A program made the position numbers and the translations under genes. A stretch of 64,000 nucleotides of DNA from Flagellimonas taeanensis. Its GTDB lineage: Bacteria > Bacteroidota > Bacteroidia > Flavobacteriales > Flavobacteriaceae. The notes beneath the pieces were generated by a model. It saw nothing but the letters and a program-made list of their open reading frames with translations. It was not told where the DNA came from and did no database searches. Positions 59,468-64,000 of the stretch are shown here, piece after piece (the first letter of the stretch is position 1; each line of letters begins with the position of its first letter). The stretch lies in NCBI RefSeq assembly GCF_003584105.1, contig NZ_QXFO01000022.1:131501-195500 (forward strand), in the 5' to 3' direction.

Positions 59468-62400
59468 GTGAGGAAAGTTCTAAGTTTTTGAATTCTGGAC
59501 GAATGACTTTTTTTCTGGACCACATAAGGTACAGGGCCGGGATGATGAACAAGGTGAGCACCAAGGAGAACAAGGTGCCACCAATGATCACAACGCCCAT
59601 GCCGGTACGACTGGCAGATGCGGCACCGAGCGACAGTGCTATGGGGAGTGCTCCCAACGCAATAGTGAGACTCGTCATCAATATGGGCCGTAACCGTGAT
59701 ACCGATGCCCTCATGATGGCGTCCATTTTGGATAGACTCTGGTCCTCTTCTTGTAACTGATTGGCAAACTCAACGATAAGAATCCCGTTCTTGGTCACCA
59801 AGCCTATCAGCATGATGGTACCGATCTGGCTGAAAATATTCCAAGTTTCGCCGAACAACCACAACGAAAACATTGCTCCGGCAACGGCCATGGGCACGGT
59901 AAGGATGATGATGATAGGATCAATAAAACTTTCAAACTGGGCAGCGAGTATCAGAAATATCAACAGGAAAGCAAGGCCAAACGCAAATGCGGTGTTGGAG
60001 CTACTTTCAACAAAGTCGCGGGATTCACCGCCAAGATCGGTGGTAAATGTGTCGTCCAAGACCCTGTCCTTTATGGCGTTCATGGCGTCAATTCCATCAC
60101 CGATACTCTTGCCTGGGGCCAAATTGGCCGAAACTGTTGCCGACATATATCGGTTGTTGTGGAACAATTGTGGCGGACTGCTGTGTTCTTCGGTCGTCAC
60201 CAAATTGTCCAACTGGATGAGCTGGCCCTCGTCGTTTTTTACAAAAATGGAGGTAAGGTCCGTGGGATCGTTGCGATCTTGCTTGTCGAACTGACCGATT
60301 ACCTGATATTGTTTTCCGTTCATCAAAAAGTACCCAAAACGTTGCCCGCTCAAGGAAAGTTGTAAGGTTTGTGCCACATCCCGTACGGAAACCCCGAGGC
60401 TTTCCGCTTTTTCCCTATCAATGGAGACGTAGATTTCTGGCTTGTTGAACTTTAGGTTCACGTCCACAAAGGAGAAGGTTGGGTCTTTTTCTGCCTCGGC
60501 CATGAACTCAGGAACCTTTTCTTGCAACTTTTCAAAATTCTTTGCTTGGATGATGAACTGTATGGGCGGTCCTCCGCGTCGGTTTACCGAGATGGTGGGC
60601 CTTTCGGATACATTCGATCTTCCGCCGACATAGGCCTTGGCCCATTCTCCAAGATCCTGGGCTATTTCCTGTTGGGAGCGTTCCCGTTCACTGGGATCTA
60701 CCAAAGCTACATTGGCCCTTCCACTGTTCACCGATGAGGTGCCAAACCCAGGGGAGGTCAAGATGAGACTGACTTTTTTCTCTGGGATGGAGTCATTGAT
60801 GAGTTCCGTGATCCCGTTCATCAACTTGTCCATGTATTCATAGGAAGACCCTTCGGGAGCGGTAACGCTCAACCTCACAAAGCTACGGTCGTCATAGGGT
60901 GCAGTCTCTTTTTGGAGCAGGGAATAGAAAAGCACTATCAATCCCAGACATCCGATAAGAATGGGGAAACTGAGCCATTTCTTCTGCATGAACTTTCCCA
61001 AAGCACTTTTATAGGATTCGTTCATGGCCACAAAATATTTTTCAGTAACCTGATAAAATTTTGATTTACTCTGCTTACCTGGTTTGGTAAGGTATGCATT
61101 CAACATGGGCGTGAGCGTAAGGGAAACAAATGCCGAAACCAATACCGCTGTCCCCAAAACCACACCGAATTCCCTGAACAATCGACCCACAAAACCTTCG
61201 AGGAAGATAACGGGCAGAAACACTGCTGCAAGGGTGATGGAGATGGAGATGACCGCAAAAAAGATTTCCTTGGAGCCTTTTACGGCCGCTTCAATGGGAT
61301 TCATGCCCTCCTCAATTTTTTTATAGATATTCTCCGTGACCACAATACCGTCATCTACCACCAATCCAGTGGCGAGCACGATGGCCAATAGGGTAAGCAC
61401 GTTAACGGAGAATCCCAAGAGCCACATGAAAAAGAAAGTAGCGATCAGCGAAACAGGAATGTCCAACAAAGGACGTAAGGCCAGGGACCAGTTCCTGAAG
61501 AACAGATAAATTACCAAGATGACCAGGATAATGGATATCAGAATGGTCTCCGCAACTTCTGTCACCGCTTTCTTTACGAATACGGTATCGTCGATAACAA
61601 CATTCAGTTTAAAATCTTCGGGGAGGTCGTTCTGTAATTTTTCATATTCTTCATAAAAGGCATCGGCGATTTCGAGATAATTGGTCCCAGGTTGGGGAAT
61701 CACGGCAACGGCCACCATGGGCTGTCCAGAATCACTCATTTTGGTTTCCATGTTCTCGCCTTCAAGGCTGGCACGGCCTATATCGCTCAATTGTACCAAT
61801 TTTTCACCGTCGGCCAATATGATGATGTTGTTGAACTCCTCTTCGGTATTGAGGTTGCCAAGGGTTTTTACGGTCAGTTCGGTATTGTCCCCTGTAAGTT
61901 TACCAGAGGGCAATTCGATGTTCTGGGCCAAAAGTGCAGCGCGCACATCGGCCACGGTAAGTCCGTAGGATGCCAGTTTTAAGGGATCTATCCATAATCT
62001 CATGGCATACCTTCGTTGTCCCCAGATCTGCACTCCACTCACTCCGGGAATGGTCTCGATCCGTTGGGCGATCACATTTTCGGCATAGTCCGAAAGCTCC
62101 AGAATATTTTTGTTGTTGCTCTGGACGGTCATGGAGATGATTCTGTCGGCATCGGCATCGGCTTTCGACACTACGGGCGGCGCATCCAGATCTTCGGGCA
62201 AGCTACGCAAAGATTGTGATACTTTGTCGCGTACATCGTTTGCGGCAGCTTCCAGGTCCTTATCCAGTTCAAACTCAATACTGATGGAACTGGAACCCTG
62301 TACACTTGATGATGTAATGTTGCGTATCCCATCGATGGAGTTGATGGCTTTTTCCAGAGGCTCGGTGATCTGGGACTCAATGATATCGGCATTTGCTCCA

Positions 62401-62555
62401 GAATAACTGGTTCGAACCGATACCACTGCAGGGTCTATGGAGGGAAACTCCCGAACACCCAAGAAAGTGTAACCAATGATCCCAAAAAGGATGATGGTTA
62501 TGTTCATCACAATGGTGAGGACCGGCCTTTTGATGCTTATCGTGGAGAGATTCAT
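59457..62555 (-). CDS. RND efflux transporter inner membrane subunit
   Basis: A 1032-residue transporter of the hydrophobe/amphiphile efflux RND family (AcrB/MexB-like). It opens MNLSTISIKRPVLTIVMNI. Helix 4 contains VLATGLVVDDGIVVTENI near residue 400, with the proton-relay Asp-Asp pair. Helix 10 region has IMLIGLVTKNGILIVEFANQL near residue 930. The porter domain includes GVREFPSIDPAVVSVRTSYSGANADIIE. Twelve transmembrane segments fit the hydrophobic profile. It exports drugs, bile-like or other amphiphilic compounds; substrate unknown. It overlaps the adaptor gene by 4 bp and the TolC gene by 11 bp. Confidence 0.95.
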   Translation of the reverse strand: MNLSTISIKRPVLTIVMNITIILFGIIGYTFLGVREFPSIDPAVVSVRTSYSGANADIIESQITEPLEKAINSIDGIRNITSSSVQGSSSISIEFELDKDLEAAANDVRDKVSQSLRSLPEDLDAPPVVSKADADADRIISMTVQSNNKNILELSDYAENVIAQRIETIPGVSGVQIWGQRRYAMRLWIDPLKLASYGLTVADVRAALLAQNIELPSGKLTGDNTELTVKTLGNLNTEEEFNNIIILADGEKLVQLSDIGRASLEGENMETKMSDSGQPMVAVAVIPQPGTNYLEIADAFYEEYEKLQNDLPEDFKLNVVIDDTVFVKKAVTEVAETILISIILVILVIYLFFRNWSLALRPLLDIPVSLIATFFFMWLLGFSVNVLTLLAIVLATGLVVDDGIVVTENIYKKIEEGMNPIEAAVKGSKEIFFAVISISITLAAVFLPVIFLEGFVGRLFREFGVVLGTAVLVSAFVSLTLTPMLNAYLTKPGKQSKSKFYQVTEKYFVAMNESYKSALGKFMQKKWLSFPILIGCLGLIVLFYSLLQKETAPYDDRSFVRLSVTAPEGSSYEYMDKLMNGITELINDSIPEKKVSLILTSPGFGTSSVNSGRANVALVDPSERERSQQEIAQDLGEWAKAYVGGRSNVSERPTISVNRRGGPPIQFIIQAKNFEKLQEKVPEFMAEAEKDPTFSFVDVNLKFNKPEIYVSIDREKAESLGVSVRDVAQTLQLSLSGQRFGYFLMNGKQYQVIGQFDKQDRNDPTDLTSIFVKNDEGQLIQLDNLVTTEEHSSPPQLFHNNRYMSATVSANLAPGKSIGDGIDAMNAIKDRVLDDTFTTDLGGESRDFVESSSNTAFAFGLAFLLIFLILAAQFESFIDPIIIILTVPMAVAGAMFSLWLFGETWNIFSQIGTIMLIGLVTKNGILIVEFANQLQEEDQSLSKMDAIMRASVSRLRPILMTSLTIALGALPIALSLGAASASRTGMGVVIIGGTLFSLVLTLFIIPALYLMWSRKKVIRPEFKNLELSSHGH

Positions 62556-63628
62556 TGTGTTTGGGTCAAGGGTTCAAGTTCTTCGAGAACGACTTTCACC
62601 GGAGAGCCGTTCTGCAGTGCCATCACACCATAGGTGAGTATGGTGTCGCCAGGGTGGAGATTGGTCAGCACCCGAACCACTTTGCCGGTACGCGCCCCGA
62701 TTTCAACATCCACTTCTTTGGCCTTTCCATCTTCCAGGATAAAGATCCTTTTTCCATTTTGTACGGGAATCAATGCTTCTGAGGGCACCAGTAGGGCGTT
62801 GTCCACTGTTTCCAAAGGCAACTGGACACTGGTGTAGGCGCCTGGATATAGTTTGTTGTCCCTATTATCCATGATAGCCCTCATCCTGAGGGTTCTGGTG
62901 GTGATGTCCACTTCAGGGTCTATGGCATAGATGGTGGCACTGTATTCTTCCCTTGAATCGGAAGCGGTAAAGGTCAGCACAGTGCCCACTTTTACTTGTG
63001 AAGCATATTTCTCAGGAACCGAGAAGGTGATTTTCAGTTCGTCGGTATTCACCAATTTGGCAATGACTGTAGTTGGGGTCACATAGGTGCCCTCGGAAAT
63101 GGCACGCAGGCCAATGGTTCCTGAAAATGGGGCCCTAAGGGTAGTTTTGGACAATTGCGCCTGAATCAGTTCGGCTTCGGCACTTGCCGATTGGTAGTCC
63201 GCACTGGCAATATCGTATTCTTCTTGGCTTATGGCCTGTTTTTCCAACAACAGCTTTGCCCTTCGCTCATTTTCAGAGGCCAATTTTTTTGCGGTCAGCG
63301 CCTTGGAAAGCTGGGCACGTAGCTCAATATCGTTCACTTTTAACAGTACCTGCCCTTTTGATACTTTACTTCCTTCCTTGAAATTGATGCTCTCGACAAT
63401 TCCCGATACTTCGCTTCTGATCTCGATCTGTTCATTGGCTTCGAGAGTCCCGGCTATGGAAATGTTGTCCTTAAAGATCTGGGGTTTTAGGACCATGCCG
63501 GAAACTGTGGGGATGCTGGGGCCTGGACCGCCCGATTTGCCCACTTCTGCATTGGACTTGATTCTGTAGGCGATGAGTGCACCTATTCCAATGACTAATA
63601 GGATGTAAACAATGTTTCTTACTTTCAT
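62552..63628 (-). CDS. RND efflux periplasmic adaptor subunit
   Basis: A 358-residue membrane-fusion protein with an N-terminal anchor (NIVYILLVIGIGALIAYRI). The biotinyl-lipoyl half-motif SGIVESINFKEGSKVSKGQVLLKVND lies near residue 72-97, a coiled-coil hairpin at ~98-160, and the second half-motif LRAPFSGTIGLRAISEGTYV near residue 168. Beta-barrel and proximal domains follow (VKVGTVLTFTAS, LRMRAIMDNRDNKLYPGAYTSVQLPL). It joins the RND pump to the TolC channel. First gene of the minus-strand operon, downstream of a perfect palindrome that probably serves as an operator. Confidence 0.93.
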   Translation of the reverse strand: MKVRNIVYILLVIGIGALIAYRIKSNAEVGKSGGPGPSIPTVSGMVLKPQIFKDNISIAGTLEANEQIEIRSEVSGIVESINFKEGSKVSKGQVLLKVNDIELRAQLSKALTAKKLASENERRAKLLLEKQAISQEEYDIASADYQSASAEAELIQAQLSKTTLRAPFSGTIGLRAISEGTYVTPTTVIAKLVNTDELKITFSVPEKYASQVKVGTVLTFTASDSREEYSATIYAIDPEVDITTRTLRMRAIMDNRDNKLYPGAYTSVQLPLETVDNALLVPSEALIPVQNGKRIFILEDGKAKEVDVEIGARTGKVVRVLTNLHPGDTILTYGVMALQNGSPVKVVLEELEPLTQTQ

Positions 63629-63647
63629 TTTGGTTTGGTGGATGGGA

Positions 63648-63670
63648 ACACTATTTTAAAAAAATAGTGT
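63648..63670. promoter_or_regulatory. Perfect palindrome, probable repressor operator of the efflux operon
   Basis: ACACTATTTT, AAA, AAAATAGTGT: a perfect 10-bp inverted repeat 20 bp upstream of the adaptor start. The promoter box at 63676-63683 puts the transcript start inside it, the arrangement of a repressor site. TetR-family proteins often control such pumps, but no regulator gene is in the window. Confidence 0.65.
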
Positions 63671-63675
63671 ACGGT

Positions 63676-63683
63676 CAAAGATA
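63676..63683 (-). promoter_or_regulatory. Promoter -7 box of the efflux operon
   Basis: TATCTTTG on the minus strand, a full match to TAnnTTTG, 47 bp upstream of the adaptor start codon and just upstream of the palindrome. Confidence 0.6.
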
Positions 63684-63868
63684 AAGTTTACCTGTTGTTC
63701 CATGAAGATCGATAAGGGTATTTTAACACAGGAAACCTTTGAACGTCCACTTGTTATGGGTTAACGACGAATACTGGGGCACAAACCGCATTTCAACTAC
63801 TGAACTGTTAATTTTTTTTTTTGCCCTCGGGATTGACCAATGTCATTTCACGTCCAAAAAGTGACCTT

Positions 63869-63876
63869 TATCTTTG
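63869..63876 (+). promoter_or_regulatory. Promoter -7 box of the universal stress protein gene
   Basis: TATCTTTG, a full match to TAnnTTTG, 18 bp before the ATG at 63895. Confidence 0.55.
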
Positions 63877-63894
63877 GGTAAAACAGAGATTCCG

Positions 63895-64000
63895 ATGAAA
63901 ACCGTACTGATCCCCACAGATTTCTCCACAAATGCGCTCCAGGCGCTCAAGTATGCCCAAGAACTCTTCAAATGTGAGCGGGCATGCTTTTTTGTGTTAC
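63895..64000 (+). CDS. Universal stress protein (UspA family), N-terminal part
   Basis: The first 35 codons of a gene that leaves the right edge. The product begins MKTVLIPTDFSTNALQALKY followed by AQELFKCERACFFVL. The VLIPTDFS opening, with the conserved Asp at the start of the UspA fold, and the following Ala-rich helix are characteristic. The nucleotide-binding glycine motif would lie beyond the window. It is divergent from the efflux operon. Confidence 0.85.
   Translation, partial: MKTVLIPTDFSTNALQALKYAQELFKCERACFFVL

Noticed and set aside
1-64000. CRISPR arrays, tRNA and rRNA genes
   Set aside because: No regularly spaced repeats, cloverleaf-like sequences or rRNA-like stretches were seen by eye; a tRNA scan could not be run.

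Overview
The window is a 64 kb piece of a Bacteroidota chromosome, almost certainly a marine-type Flavobacteriaceae (Muricauda/Flagellimonas- or Maribacter-like; genus is inference). Signs are SusC/SusD pairs, a type IX secretion C-terminal domain, TAnnTTTG promoter boxes, a Nudix-type arabinose regulator, lipoprotein-rich hydrolases and no E. coli-like ribosome binding sites. No rRNA, tRNA, CRISPR array, integrase or intact insertion sequence was seen.

Layout. 1-12.0 kb is ordinary housekeeping and envelope material: the start of a HerA-like ATPase, RidA, a secreted C-type lectin protein, QueE, a metzincin lipoprotein, a methyltransferase, a YkgJ cysteine-cluster protein, a sterol-desaturase-family protein, NamZ, an FtsX/LolE-type permease, an aldose epimerase and an exonuclease/GIY-YIG fusion. 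12.2-57.9 kb is one large catabolic region. 58.2-63.6 kb is a three-gene RND efflux operon on the minus strand with a palindromic operator, followed by the start of a universal stress protein gene.

The catabolic region has two halves. The left half (12.2-36.5 kb) holds two SusC/SusD pairs, three tandem DUF885 metallopeptidase-like genes, an AraC-family regulator, the complete four-enzyme trans-4-hydroxyproline to 2-oxoglutarate pathway, and a DPP IV-family peptidase. The right half (36.5-57.9 kb) holds two DUF1680 (GH127/GH146-type) beta-L-arabinofuranosidases, a GH43 protein, a DUF5695-like protein, two GH51 alpha-L-arabinofuranosidases, a Nudix AraR-type regulator, araB-araD-araA, a mutarotase and a sodium/sugar symporter. 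The halves are physically linked: the DPP IV gene runs without a gap into the first DUF1680, DUF5695 and GH43 genes.

A previously unlisted 24-bp motif (ATATARTAT-N8-GNTAATA) occurs six times, always upstream of a gene of the peptide/hydroxyproline half: both susC genes, a DUF885 gene, the AraC gene, the hydroxyproline operon and the DPP IV gene. A TAnnTTT box lies a fixed 28-30 bp downstream in four cases and 34 bp in the two inverted cases. A second 24-bp element is shared (20 of 24 bases) by the arabinose operon promoter and the susC1 promoter. My reading is that this is a utilisation system for arabinosylated hydroxyproline-rich glycoproteins (extensin or algal HRGP type): glycopeptides enter through SusCD, peptidases and arabinofuranosidases strip them, hydroxyproline goes to 2-oxoglutarate and arabinose to xylulose-5-phosphate. 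The substrate is inference; the motifs and gene content are read from the sequence.
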